64,000 nucleotides of DNA from Fulvivirgaceae bacterium JP3-4 (GTDB lineage Bacteria > Bacteroidota > Bacteroidia > Cytophagales > Cyclobacteriaceae). Shown here in pieces: positions 53,083 through 61,863 of the stretch (the stretch's first letter is position 1; each line of letters begins with the position of its first letter). The translations under genes and the position numbers were made by a program. Location of the stretch: the NCBI GenBank assembly GCA_029309925.1, contig JARKND010000001.1, positions 2,418,001-2,482,000 on the forward strand. The letters run 5' to 3'. A model generated the notes under the pieces. The model was not told the origin of the DNA. It saw only the letters and a list, made by a program, of their open reading frames with translations, and ran no database searches.

Positions 53083-54081
53083 TTAATTGCATCCACTGCC
53101 GGTAATCACCACTGCACCATCGGTTACAGTGTAGCCGGCATTGATTGCTTTGCAAATCACATCAATGCGTTCAAGGAATCCTTCCTCAGTCATCTTCGAG
53201 GTCAGCACACAGGCTTGCAGCACTTCTTCGTCATACTGAATATCGATTCCATAATTCTTCTCGAGCACAGTAAATATTTCTGTCACAGGCATTCCATCAA
53301 ATTGCATCTGGAGGAAGGCGGCCGAGTCAACTGCGACAACCGCTGGCGCAGGTACGATCTGTTTTACAATGACGTCTTCCGAACGCCTGAACACCATCTG
53401 TTGGTTAGGTGTGAGAATTACATCCTCCATTTTGTCTGATTGCTCAGACTGCGGTTTTTGATATACAGACACTTTTCCGGTTTTCACCGCAACAACAATT
53501 TCTTCCCTATCGTCAAAGGCGGTGATCCGAAAGCTCGTTCCCAATACTTTTGTGACGATCTCGTCCGAATAGACAATGAATGGTTTTGAAGGGTCTTTCC
53601 TTACGTTGAAAAATGCTTCTCCGGAAAGTTCAACTACACGCTGGTGGGCAGCGAAAACCTGGGGATATCGGATAGATGAATTGGGTTCAAGCGTCACCGT
53701 GCTGCCGTCTGAAAGCGCTACCTGGTATGATCGTTCTGTATTATTCCGGGTTTCGACAACCTCGCTGTCGACCTGCGTAACGGTAACGCTGGCAACTTGT
53801 AAGCTTTCTTCCGGCTGGAAAAGACTAATCACGAGCGTACCGGCAACTGCAGCGAGCAACATCACTGCAGCTGCAATTTTGAGATACAACGGTGTGGATA
53901 GCTTGCGGGCAGGTTTTACAATCGCCCATGCACGGGCCGCTGCCTCATCGGCATCGCGCTCAGTGAGCGGTTTACTTCCATTGATGTTCTCATACCATTT
54001 TTCTACGAATGCAACTTCCTGGGGTGTGCATTCGCCATGAAAATACCGGTCGAGCAATTTCTTGAATTCAGCGGGACTCAT
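53083..54081 (-). CDS. FecR-family anti-sigma factor
   Basis: 332 residues. N-terminal cytoplasmic domain with YFHGECTPQEVAFVEKWYEN, one membrane helix (about 66-88), FecR domain (SYQVALSDGSTVTLEPNSSI, LSGEAFFNVRKDPSKPFIV, VLGTSFRITAFDD) and the C-terminal DUF4974-like domain (FDGMPVTEIFTVLEKNYGIDI) that faces the STN domain of SusC. It controls the ECF sigma factor upstream in response to ligand transport. 62 bases separate it from the sigma gene. Confidence 0.95.
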   Translation of the reverse strand: MSPAEFKKLLDRYFHGECTPQEVAFVEKWYENINGSKPLTERDADEAAARAWAIVKPARKLSTPLYLKIAAAVMLLAAVAGTLVISLFQPEESLQVASVTVTQVDSEVVETRNNTERSYQVALSDGSTVTLEPNSSIRYPQVFAAHQRVVELSGEAFFNVRKDPSKPFIVYSDEIVTKVLGTSFRITAFDDREEIVVAVKTGKVSVYQKPQSEQSDKMEDVILTPNQQMVFRRSEDVIVKQIVPAPAVVAVDSAAFLQMQFDGMPVTEIFTVLEKNYGIDIQYDEEVLQACVLTSKMTEEGFLERIDVICKAINAGYTVTDGAVVITGSGCN

Positions 54082-54143
54082 AATGAAATGACACGCAAGT
54101 ACCCTGCGATCCCTAAACCAATTCGAAAAAATTTCTGATTTTT

Positions 54144-54728
54144 TTAGAAAAGCATGAAAATCGCGAGGATGGTGATGTAATCCTTCATGTATATCCGGAT
54201 CTCGCGAAGCGATTTAGTAAGGTGGTATTCAATAGATTTTTCTGATATTTTGAGGAGCTTCGCAATTTCGTGGTTGGTCCTTCCTTCAAAGCGACTTAAT
54301 TGAAATACCTTTCTGGATTTTTCAGGAAGATGATTGACTGCGGCCTGCAATCCCTCCTGCAGATCATCAAAGACCACTGCATTCTCTGTACTGTTCTGAA
54401 CTTTCGGAATGAAATTATGATAGTAATCCCAGTATTTCTGTTCGGTAATCTTTGCGCGAATTGAATTTAAAACTCTGTTCTTAACTGCCCTGTGCAGATA
54501 AGCGCTAAGATTCTCAATTTCAAGTTTTTCACGCTGCTCCCATAGTGCAGAAAAGATGCTTTGCACTATCTCTTCTGCCTCCGCCCTGTCCTGAACTTTA
54601 CTATGCGCAAGTCGATAAAGGGGCTTCCAGAACTGATTGAATATCTCTTCAAACGCATTGACATCACCTTTCGACAATCCATGGAGGAGTCTTTCTTCAT
54701 TTGTCTGGAAAGGGTTCAGGAACGGCAT
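54144..54728 (-). CDS. ECF sigma factor, FecI-type
   Basis: 194 residues: region 2 (DVNAFEEIFNQFWKPLYRLA, AEEIVQSIFSALWEQRE) and region 4 (LPEKSRKVFQLSRFEGRTNHEI, SEKSIEYHLTKSLREIRIYM) are clear. It is the Bacteroidota type that pairs with FecR/SusC. It probably directs transcription of the susCD locus downstream. The end is unusually hydrophobic (ILAIFMLF), common in this subgroup. Confidence 0.95.
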   Translation of the reverse strand: MPFLNPFQTNEERLLHGLSKGDVNAFEEIFNQFWKPLYRLAHSKVQDRAEAEEIVQSIFSALWEQREKLEIENLSAYLHRAVKNRVLNSIRAKITEQKYWDYYHNFIPKVQNSTENAVVFDDLQEGLQAAVNHLPEKSRKVFQLSRFEGRTNHEIAKLLKISEKSIEYHLTKSLREIRIYMKDYITILAIFMLF

Positions 54729-54952
54729 GCTTTAACAACAATGTCAAAAAAAATCACCTAAATCGTTTTCTGAAGTTAGCTGAAAGAAATTATAAAATCA
54801 CAAAGACACGTTCAAATATTTTTTTTGCCGGCCTGTGAGATAGTTAAATTGACTATTAGTTAAGTGGTTAACACAAAATCTATAAAGCTCAAAGATTGAT
54901 TTGCCATTTCATGGAAATATGTTGTAGCCTTATCGTTGGTTGCTTCTCAACG

Positions 54953-54984
54953 AAAAAAAAGCTTCGCAACTTGCGAAGCTTTTT
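54953..54984. terminator. Bidirectional intrinsic terminator
   Basis: A run of A (54953-54960), GCTTCGC (54961-54967), loop AACTT, GCGAAGC (54973-54979) and TTTTT (54980-54984) form a stem of 12 pairs including the A/T ends. It works in both directions. On the minus strand it ends transcription from the amidohydrolase operon (stop at 55070) before the sigma factor gene. The remaining bases in the gap 54729-55069 show no gene. Confidence 0.9.
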
Positions 54985-55069
54985 CTGGATCCACGTTCAA
55001 ACACTGTTGAACCAATTTTACATATCAATAAAGACTACGAGTTCCTGGTTACACAAAAATGGTTAGCGA

Positions 55070-56371
55070 TCATTTGTGTCCGTACTTTCTTGAATAGCGT
55101 TCATACAATTCTTCCTGCTTGGTAGGGAGATTTACCAGTTTACCAGCGATGAATGCTTGCGACACGATGCAGGTTTTCATATCAAGCACGTCACCCTCCG
55201 AGACGAACAGGGTTGCATCCTTCCCTACTTCAAGCGTTCCGACACGATTATCGACACCCATCGCCTTTGCGGGATTTGCGCAGATCATCTTTAACGCTTC
55301 TTCACGATCCATTCCATACGCCACAGCGGTGCCTGCATAGAACGCAAGGTTCCGCGCACGCGCTGGCATACCATCATGTGAAAGTGTAACCGATATTCCT
55401 GCTTGCGTCAGAAGGTATGGCAGTTTATAGGGAAGGTCAATGTCATCATCCGGCCTGTCGGGAAGACTGTGAGTTTGTTGAAGGATGACAGGAATAGCAT
55501 TCTCTTTCAGGAACTCTGCCACATGATATGAACCCGTACCACCTACCAGCGCAATTTTTTTAACACCATACTTCCTGGCAAAATTGATTGCGCTGACAAT
55601 TTCCTTAGGCTTGTTGCAATACACCATCAATACTTTCTTTCCATCAAACAGACCCTGCATAGCTTCCATTTTCAAGTTGGTTTCTCTTGCAGCCAGCTTT
55701 CCATATGCAGATGCTTCTGTAAAAAACTGTGTCAGCGCACTCACTTCTTTATCGTATTCCTTGTTTGGAACCTCAGTAGACGTGAAGGTTGTGAAGTCGA
55801 ACTGGCTCGTCATCAGCGCAGGCCAGTACAGATGTACAGCAATGTCAGCTGTGTGCGTTGCGTCTTCCCAATCCCAGCCTTCGAGTTCCATGAACGAAGA
55901 TGTCCCGGAAATTCTACCACCCGTTGGCGTTGCCTGCGCTAAAAGAATTCCGCTCAGCCTCATCGTTGTGATCATCTCAGAGTCTGTGTTATAGGCGGCC
56001 TGTGCCCGTACGTTCGGATTGAGCTCACCGCGCTCTGTCACATCGTTCATCGCGCGTATGGAACTTACCTCCACGAGGCCTAGTGGCGAATCAGGTAGAA
56101 TGAAGCCAGGGTAAACGTGCTTCCCACTTACGTTGATGACCTCGTAGCCGGCCAGGTCAGGATTTGATGAGGCTTCCGCTACGATGGTCAGTTTCCCCTT
56201 GTCGAAACCAAGAACCGCATTATTGATTACGCGCCCATTACCAAGATGCGCTGTCGCGCCTGTCAATGCAATTGGTTTTGATTGCGGCTTGACTGGAACC
56301 GGAACCTGTGCATGCAGAGTGGTGGTGAACAGCCCGAGCACAACAAAAGTATATCGAATTAAAAATTTCAT
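55070..56371 (-). CDS. Exported amidohydrolase-fold protein lacking the N-terminal HxH
   Basis: 433 residues from the ATG at 56369-56371 (MKFLIRYTFVVLGLF), with a signal peptide ending near LHA-Q. It has the amidohydrolase beta domain (AVLGFDKGKLTIVAEAS, GTLEVGKDATLFVSEGDVL) and TIM-barrel segments (GVKKIALVGGTGSYHVAEFL, VTLSHDGMPARARN). Where active members have PGFIDxHxH, this one reads YPGFILPDSPLGLVE, so the two metal-binding histidines are absent. It may be inactive or use another mechanism. It follows the 1003-residue amidohydrolase gene by 19 bases and is likely its partner subunit. Confidence 0.82.
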   Translation of the reverse strand: MKFLIRYTFVVLGLFTTTLHAQVPVPVKPQSKPIALTGATAHLGNGRVINNAVLGFDKGKLTIVAEASSNPDLAGYEVINVSGKHVYPGFILPDSPLGLVEVSSIRAMNDVTERGELNPNVRAQAAYNTDSEMITTMRLSGILLAQATPTGGRISGTSSFMELEGWDWEDATHTADIAVHLYWPALMTSQFDFTTFTSTEVPNKEYDKEVSALTQFFTEASAYGKLAARETNLKMEAMQGLFDGKKVLMVYCNKPKEIVSAINFARKYGVKKIALVGGTGSYHVAEFLKENAIPVILQQTHSLPDRPDDDIDLPYKLPYLLTQAGISVTLSHDGMPARARNLAFYAGTAVAYGMDREEALKMICANPAKAMGVDNRVGTLEVGKDATLFVSEGDVLDMKTCIVSQAFIAGKLVNLPTKQEELYERYSRKYGHK

Positions 56372-56390
56372 GACGTTCAAATTTTGAAGG

Positions 56391-59300
56391 TTAATACTCG
56401 GACTCGTTGAACAGAACATCTTCGCAGTGGAACTGGTGTCGGATCGATGACGCTGTGCGCTGTGTTGTGCTTCCCCCCTTCTTTGCATTTTTCATTTTCT
56501 GAATGATTCGCATGCGTTCCAGTTCTATTTCTTTGTTCAGGAGTTTATCCGTCTCAATGTCGAAATAAATCTTTCCATCAATGATTGTTTTTTCTGCCTT
56601 CGCATAAATCGACAGTGGATTAACAGACCAGAGAACTACATCAGCCGACTTGCCCACCTTGATGCTTCCCATTTGATTTTCGAGGTGAAGCATCTTTGCA
56701 GGATTGAGTGTAATCATCTTGAGTGCATCTTCTTCCGACAGTCCTCCGTACTTAATGGTCTTAGCCGCTTCCTGGTTCAGTCGTCTTCCCATCTCTGCGT
56801 CATCCGAGTTGATAGACGTGACCACGCCTTCCCTATGCATGATCGCAGCGTTGTATGGAATGGCATAACGCACTTCCCACTTGTAATTCCACCAGTCGGA
56901 GAAAGTTGATGCAGCTACCCCGTGTGCTTTCATCTTGTCAGCCACTTTGTATCCTTCAAGAATGTGCGTGAACGTGTTTACCCGGAAATTAAACTGCTCT
57001 GCAACGTTCATCAGCATGTTGATTTCCGATTGAACGTAAGAATGACAAGTGATGTAGCGCTTTTTGTTGAGGATCTCGAGCATTGTTTCAGTAGCCAGGT
57101 CTCTTCGCGGTCTGATCGCGAGCTTTTTCTGCTCTGCGGATAAGTCGTTGTAAAAATTCCACTTCTTCTCATACTCACGCGCATTGGTAAATGCATCAAC
57201 ATAAATCTGTTCTACGCCCATACGCGTTTGTGGATAGCGCACAGAACTGGCGTTACTTGTGCGTTTAACGTTTTCTCCCAATGCGAACTTGATGAACTGA
57301 TCGGCACCCGCTATTTTCATTTTCTCCGGAGACTCTCCCCACCGAAGCTTGATCAGTGCGGACTGGCCACCGATCGGATTGGCCGAGCCATGCAAAACCT
57401 GGACGGCTGTAACACCACCGGCAAGCGCGCGATAGATGTTAATGTCTTCGGTGTCGATATTGTCACCGATCCTTACCATTCCTGAATTGGATGCAACATC
57501 ATTGATTGATGCGGCAGCAATGTGAGAGTGTTCGTCAATTATACCAGGTGTCAGGTGTTTCCCCGTTCCATCGATGGTCTTTGCCGATGGGTCAGAAAGG
57601 TTTTTTCCGATCTTGAGAATTTTTCCGTCCTTCAACAAAACATCCGTGTTCTCAAGGACGCCATCCGCTTCATTCGTCCACACGGTGGCATTTTTTATCA
57701 ATAGAGTTTGCTGAGGTGGCAATGCAGCAGAGCCATGGGCGACAAACGGATACAAGACTTTGCCGAGGTCAACGGTCAAATCAGTTGCAGGCTTGTCGTC
57801 TTTTTTCGGAATGTCTCCCGAACGCACTGCTGTCCAGGTCACCCATGTGCCGTCTGGCAATTGTCCCTTGCCGCGGAATCCGGTTCCTTCTTTCCATCCT
57901 GAAAGTCTGACGCGATCGGTTTTTGCCTTTATTGGCTGATAGCTCAGCGTGATCATGTCATTTGCAAAGCGAATGGATGCGTCCACGGAAGTGGTATCGA
58001 ACGTCACTTTACCTTTTGGGCTGCCTGAATCTCCGCTGATTTCCAGTTTCCCCGCCTGACCATTAACGGTAAGGCTATAGGCAGCATTCGCGTCCTGAAC
58101 ATCGAGCGCTTTAATTACAAATTGTTGCCCCTGCACCCAGTTCTGATGCAGAATTGTCTTTTCATCGAACAGTTTTCCTGATGTGATAATGAAATTGGCA
58201 AGCATGCCTTTTTTCAAGGCGCCAACCTGGTCATCTACCTTCAGCAGCCGGGCGGGCGTAGTTGTCAGCGCCTGCAGTGCGGCAGATTCACTCAAACCAT
58301 AACTGATAGCTTTGCGAACGTTGGCCAGGAATTCATTTGGACTTTTCAACCCGTTCGCAGTAATAGAGAATGTGATCCCGCCTTTCTCCAATCGCGCAAG
58401 ATTTGCAGGTGCAAGCTCCCAGTGCTTCATGTCTGCGAGCGAAACAGACATTGCGTCCAACGGATCCTCCACTTCAAATGGCTCAGGGTAATTAACTGGC
58501 ACGATCAGCGGGGCATTCGTTGCCTTGATTTCATCAATACGCTTGTACTCATCACCACCGCCTTTGATAATGTATTGAACACCGAACTCATCTCCTACTT
58601 TATCCGCGCGAAGAACATTGTGCCATTCGTTGGCTTCAAATATCTGGGGAAGCTTTTGTGTTTGTATCCACGCTTCCAATGACTGGTCAGAGAAAGGCCT
58701 TGGCGTCTGTGATCCATACCAGTCTGCATCCAGGTAAGTCTGGCGAAGCAAGGCGATGTAACCCATCATGGAGCGCGGATAGTTCTGCGTTGAAGTACCA
58801 CGGTTGAACGAGTAGTGTGCCGCAGCCTGTGATTTCAGCAAAGATTTGTTATCGCGATTTTCACCAAGCGAGACAAAAGCGGAAGTTCCGCGTGCGATCC
58901 CATCTGCCCTGAACGTGAGCACCGATCCGAAGCCCGCATTTCTGAATTCCTCTGCGGCTTTGGTATTGAGATTAAATTCCGCAGATGCCTGGTAGTGCGA
59001 GCGTATTGCATCGTTGGCGTTGTATGCTCCTTTTGTCTTTGGTTCTATTTGCTCAGCTGATCCGAACGGGTTTCCGCCTCTCCCGCTTTCAACAGCAGGA
59101 AGCCCATAGCTCGTATAGATGTCGATCAGCGATGGATAAATATATTTTCCCTTGAGATCAATTTCCGCATAGCCTGCAGGAACCTTGATACCAGCGCCAA
59201 CCTGTTCGATCTTTCCGGATTTAACAAGCAGCGTTGCGTTTTGAATGGTTGTCTGATGATCCACAACAATTGTGGCGTTCGTAAATGCGTGCGCTCCTGC

Positions 59301-59402
59301 TCTCGTGTCTTTCACATCATTCACCGGGAATGTTTCCTGGGCTTTCGAGTTCCAGGTGAGAAAGATTAAAGAGAGAGCTACAACTAGAGTAGTCTTCTTC
59401 AT
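56391..59402 (-). CDS. Exported tandem amidohydrolase, degenerate plus intact domain
   Basis: 1003 residues with a signal peptide (cleavage near SKA-Q). Two amidohydrolase domains follow each other. The first (about 30-430) reads YPSLIDIYTSYGLPAVES where metal-binding histidines would be, so it is degenerate. The second (about 560-980) keeps them (SPGIIDEHSHIAAA) and further ligand candidates (RYITCHSYVQSE, FTHILEGYKV, SINSDDAEMGRR). It ends in IKVGKSADVVLWSVNP plus a short tail. The pair with the smaller gene downstream suggests a complex in which one active barrel works with inactive relatives. Imidazolonepropionase-like or dipeptidase-like activity is possible. Confidence 0.85.
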   Translation of the reverse strand: MKKTTLVVALSLIFLTWNSKAQETFPVNDVKDTRAGAHAFTNATIVVDHQTTIQNATLLVKSGKIEQVGAGIKVPAGYAEIDLKGKYIYPSLIDIYTSYGLPAVESGRGGNPFGSAEQIEPKTKGAYNANDAIRSHYQASAEFNLNTKAAEEFRNAGFGSVLTFRADGIARGTSAFVSLGENRDNKSLLKSQAAAHYSFNRGTSTQNYPRSMMGYIALLRQTYLDADWYGSQTPRPFSDQSLEAWIQTQKLPQIFEANEWHNVLRADKVGDEFGVQYIIKGGGDEYKRIDEIKATNAPLIVPVNYPEPFEVEDPLDAMSVSLADMKHWELAPANLARLEKGGITFSITANGLKSPNEFLANVRKAISYGLSESAALQALTTTPARLLKVDDQVGALKKGMLANFIITSGKLFDEKTILHQNWVQGQQFVIKALDVQDANAAYSLTVNGQAGKLEISGDSGSPKGKVTFDTTSVDASIRFANDMITLSYQPIKAKTDRVRLSGWKEGTGFRGKGQLPDGTWVTWTAVRSGDIPKKDDKPATDLTVDLGKVLYPFVAHGSAALPPQQTLLIKNATVWTNEADGVLENTDVLLKDGKILKIGKNLSDPSAKTIDGTGKHLTPGIIDEHSHIAAASINDVASNSGMVRIGDNIDTEDINIYRALAGGVTAVQVLHGSANPIGGQSALIKLRWGESPEKMKIAGADQFIKFALGENVKRTSNASSVRYPQTRMGVEQIYVDAFTNAREYEKKWNFYNDLSAEQKKLAIRPRRDLATETMLEILNKKRYITCHSYVQSEINMLMNVAEQFNFRVNTFTHILEGYKVADKMKAHGVAASTFSDWWNYKWEVRYAIPYNAAIMHREGVVTSINSDDAEMGRRLNQEAAKTIKYGGLSEEDALKMITLNPAKMLHLENQMGSIKVGKSADVVLWSVNPLSIYAKAEKTIIDGKIYFDIETDKLLNKEIELERMRIIQKMKNAKKGGSTTQRTASSIRHQFHCEDVLFNESEY

Positions 59403-59520
59403 AGGATTAGGTTTTCGGTCGAAAATTATGATGAGTGGTTGTTGCGATCAGTGACTCAGAATCACGAAACGCTACCTGCTAAAGATACAATTTCCATGAT
59501 GGAAAACAACCCCGAATGAA

Positions 59521-59640
59521 GATCCAGGTTCCAAATACCAAGTTCCAAGATCCAAATGCCAAATTCCAAAAACCAAAAATCAAATTGATAGAATTGGTTT
59601 CGCAAAGGGGTTTCTTTGGTCTTTGGATCTTGGTCCTTGG
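59521..59640. repeat. CCAA-rich inverted repeat element
   Basis: A low-complexity series of CCAA-type words (GTTCCAA, GATCCAAATGCC, ATTCCAAAAACC) on the left and TTTGG-type words on the right. The core arms are CCAAGATCCAAA (59545-59556) and TTTGGATCTTGG (59622-59633), perfect 12-bp complements. The element lies just beyond the 3' end of the nucleoside hydrolase gene. Such fragments of near-identical words are dispersed in related genomes and may act as 3' ends. It fills most of the gap 59403-59647. Confidence 0.8.
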
Positions 59641-59647
59641 ATCCGCG

Positions 59648-60613
59648 CTAGCGCGCGGGCTCGTGCATCATCAGGTCGTTGATGATTTTCTCTACCTGTG
59701 GGAAAGGAACTTTTTCGGTTGCATAGAAATGACCACCCGGCTTGCCATCCCACGTGTTCGTGCCGGCCTCATGGCAGACGATCTTTCCTGGAATGAGTGA
59801 AAAATACTTATCAACACCTCTTACCGCCATGAGCACCGCAGTCTGATCCCAACTTTTTCTTCCGTTCACATCTTCCTTCGCTTTCGGAATACTGATGGCG
59901 AAAGCATCTTTTACAGGTGAGTCCTGGGTTGTCGATTTAATTAGCGGAAGCCCCGAAAATATTTTCGCCCCAACTTCCCAGCCGGTGAAGTACACCGCTG
60001 TGGGCCAATGTTCAAAAGCATATTTGGAAGATGCCGCATCTCGTTCAACGTTAAATTCTTTCCCGGAAGGAAATGCCCCTGCCATCGACACGAGCATGCT
60101 CACTTTCTTTTTCACCAGCGATTCCCCATCGAGCGATGAATATTTGTCGGGTTTTGACTGCAGCAGGTTTGCCATGTTGGTAATAAATCCAACAGTTACG
60201 ATGGTAACACTGCGGTCGGGCTGAGCAGCCAGAATTTTTCGATACAGGGTAACAGCGTCCTCAGCTTCATTATTTGAACGCAGGGTGTGCGGATACTTTG
60301 CTACGAGTACAGAATCCCATTTTTGCCAAGCCGGAAGCTGCAGACTTTTTCCACGAACTATTCCGACAGGAAGGTCCGGTCGCCCGAAGTATGTGTTGAT
60401 CACATCAAGTACAGGAACAATATTCGGGTAGTTGTTGCTGGCGATGGTGGCCAGGATTTCGCACTCCTTCTGGTCCGCCAATGCGTGGAGTATTGCAAGC
60501 GCTCCGACATCATCATAGTCGGGTCCGATGTCTGTGTCGAAAATAATTTTAGGCGCCTGGGCAAAAGCACCTGCGGAGCAAACGAGTAAACCGAGAATGA
60601 ATAATCGTGACAT
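59648..60613 (-). CDS. Exported nucleoside hydrolase (IU-type)
   Basis: 321 residues with a signal peptide (cleavage after AFA-Q19). The calcium-binding motif DTDIGPDYDDVGAL (26-39) is intact, followed by ILATIASNNYPNIVPVLDV and VTIVTVGFITNMANLL. Late residues (FNVERDAASSKYAFEHW) give further calcium and nucleoside contacts. It should cleave the N-glycosidic bond of nucleosides in the periplasm. It lies 5 bases after the beta-lactamase-fold gene, so both are in one operon. Confidence 0.92.
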   Translation of the reverse strand: MSRLFILGLLVCSAGAFAQAPKIIFDTDIGPDYDDVGALAILHALADQKECEILATIASNNYPNIVPVLDVINTYFGRPDLPVGIVRGKSLQLPAWQKWDSVLVAKYPHTLRSNNEAEDAVTLYRKILAAQPDRSVTIVTVGFITNMANLLQSKPDKYSSLDGESLVKKKVSMLVSMAGAFPSGKEFNVERDAASSKYAFEHWPTAVYFTGWEVGAKIFSGLPLIKSTTQDSPVKDAFAISIPKAKEDVNGRKSWDQTAVLMAVRGVDKYFSLIPGKIVCHEAGTNTWDGKPGGHFYATEKVPFPQVEKIINDLMMHEPAR

Positions 60614-60618
60614 AAGAT

Positions 60619-61731
60619 CTAATCTCTGTCAAAATAATTATTCTCCTTCAGAATCGAAAACAGTTTGTCGGTAAACCCTGGCACGTCTCTCCGCGTGTTG
60701 CACAGGATGACGAAGAATATCTTCTTTTCAGGAATGGTAACATAGTTGCAAAGAAATCCCCCCTGGTCGCCTGTGTGACCGACAGTGACCAGACCATCTG
60801 CATTTTTTTCAATGAACCAGGACCAGCCAACGAATGGCTTTCTTGTGTCAACCCAAAACGGAAAGGTTTTGATAGTACGTGAATCACGTATTGTGCTGTC
60901 ACGAAGAAAAACACTGTCGCGGAGGGCAAGCTCGTACTTTGCCAGCTCTTCAACCGAACTCCACACACCACCATTCCCCGCTGCAGCGAACGTTGGCTCC
61001 TCCCCGTAGTCATCTTCGATCCATCGATCCTTGCTGCGCTGATAGGCATGAGCAACGGAGTCTGTAGGGTACGGACCATCGGTAACTCGGCTTAACATCA
61101 TTCCTGCCGGACGCATGATAGAGTCACCTACATACGTTTGCCATTTCTGACCACTCACTTTCTCAACGATCAGCGCGAGTGCATTGAAAGCCGGATTCGA
61201 GTATTCATAACGCTGACCAGGTTCGAAAATCAGATACTTCGCCTGCGTAACCGGGTACCAATTCTCTTCGTCTTTTGCAGTCAGATAAAAAGCAGTATCA
61301 CGTTCCACGTTGCGATTGTCAGGCAGTCCGGATGTGTGCGTCAGCAAATGCTTGATCTGGACTTTCCTTGCAATTTTCGGATCTGCAAAGTTTGGAAAAT
61401 ACTCTTCGAGAGAATCCTCTACAGAAAGTTTCCCGGCTTCCTGCAATTTCAGAATCGCATTGGCAACAAAAGTTTTGGAGATCGAGCCGAGGTTAAAAAG
61501 TGTTTTTGTCGTTATAGCTTCCTTCGTATTGAGGTCAGCAACCCCGTATCCCCTGGCAAACAAGATGCTGTCATCCTTCATAATCAGAATAGCACCCCCG
61601 GGTTCATTCGCGGGCAGTTGCGTATGAAAGTATTCATCGAGTGCGTCCACCCACTCTTCCTTTCGGGAATCTTCGGTGCACGAAACCAACAGAAGAGCAA
61701 GAGACAGCAAAAGAGGCAATAAGTAACGCAT
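60619..61731 (-). CDS. Beta-lactamase-fold serine hydrolase lipoprotein
   Basis: 370 residues with a lipobox (LLVSC, cysteine 18). Motifs of the class C/esterase VIII type: catalytic SxxK in LGSISKTF, the YSN box in YEYSNPAFN, and a late HTGDQGG in place of the KTG box. The length and the HTG version favour a D-aminopeptidase or esterase rather than a true beta-lactamase. It is anchored to the envelope, and is transcribed with the nucleoside hydrolase gene. Confidence 0.9.
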   Translation of the reverse strand: MRYLLPLLLSLALLLVSCTEDSRKEEWVDALDEYFHTQLPANEPGGAILIMKDDSILFARGYGVADLNTKEAITTKTLFNLGSISKTFVANAILKLQEAGKLSVEDSLEEYFPNFADPKIARKVQIKHLLTHTSGLPDNRNVERDTAFYLTAKDEENWYPVTQAKYLIFEPGQRYEYSNPAFNALALIVEKVSGQKWQTYVGDSIMRPAGMMLSRVTDGPYPTDSVAHAYQRSKDRWIEDDYGEEPTFAAAGNGGVWSSVEELAKYELALRDSVFLRDSTIRDSRTIKTFPFWVDTRKPFVGWSWFIEKNADGLVTVGHTGDQGGFLCNYVTIPEKKIFFVILCNTRRDVPGFTDKLFSILKENNYFDRD

Positions 61732-61836
61732 TAAACAGAATGATTAACCGGCAAAGATATAAAAAACGCGATCGCGAAAGCATAAAGTTGCCTGACTGTT
61801 TATGAGTCAAAAAAGATAAAACTTGCAACCCAATTG

Positions 61837-61859
61837 CACATATGTGACCACTACATTTG
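61837..61859 (+). promoter_or_regulatory. Palindrome and -7 box ahead of the CDF gene
   Basis: The perfect palindrome CACATATGTG (61837-61846) is followed after five bases by TACATTTG (61852-61859), an exact -7 box. The ATG is only four bases after the box, so the message would be leaderless or nearly so. The palindrome is in the spacer, where a metal-responsive repressor could bind. No good -33 box was seen. Confidence 0.5.
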
Positions 61860-61863
61860 AAGC

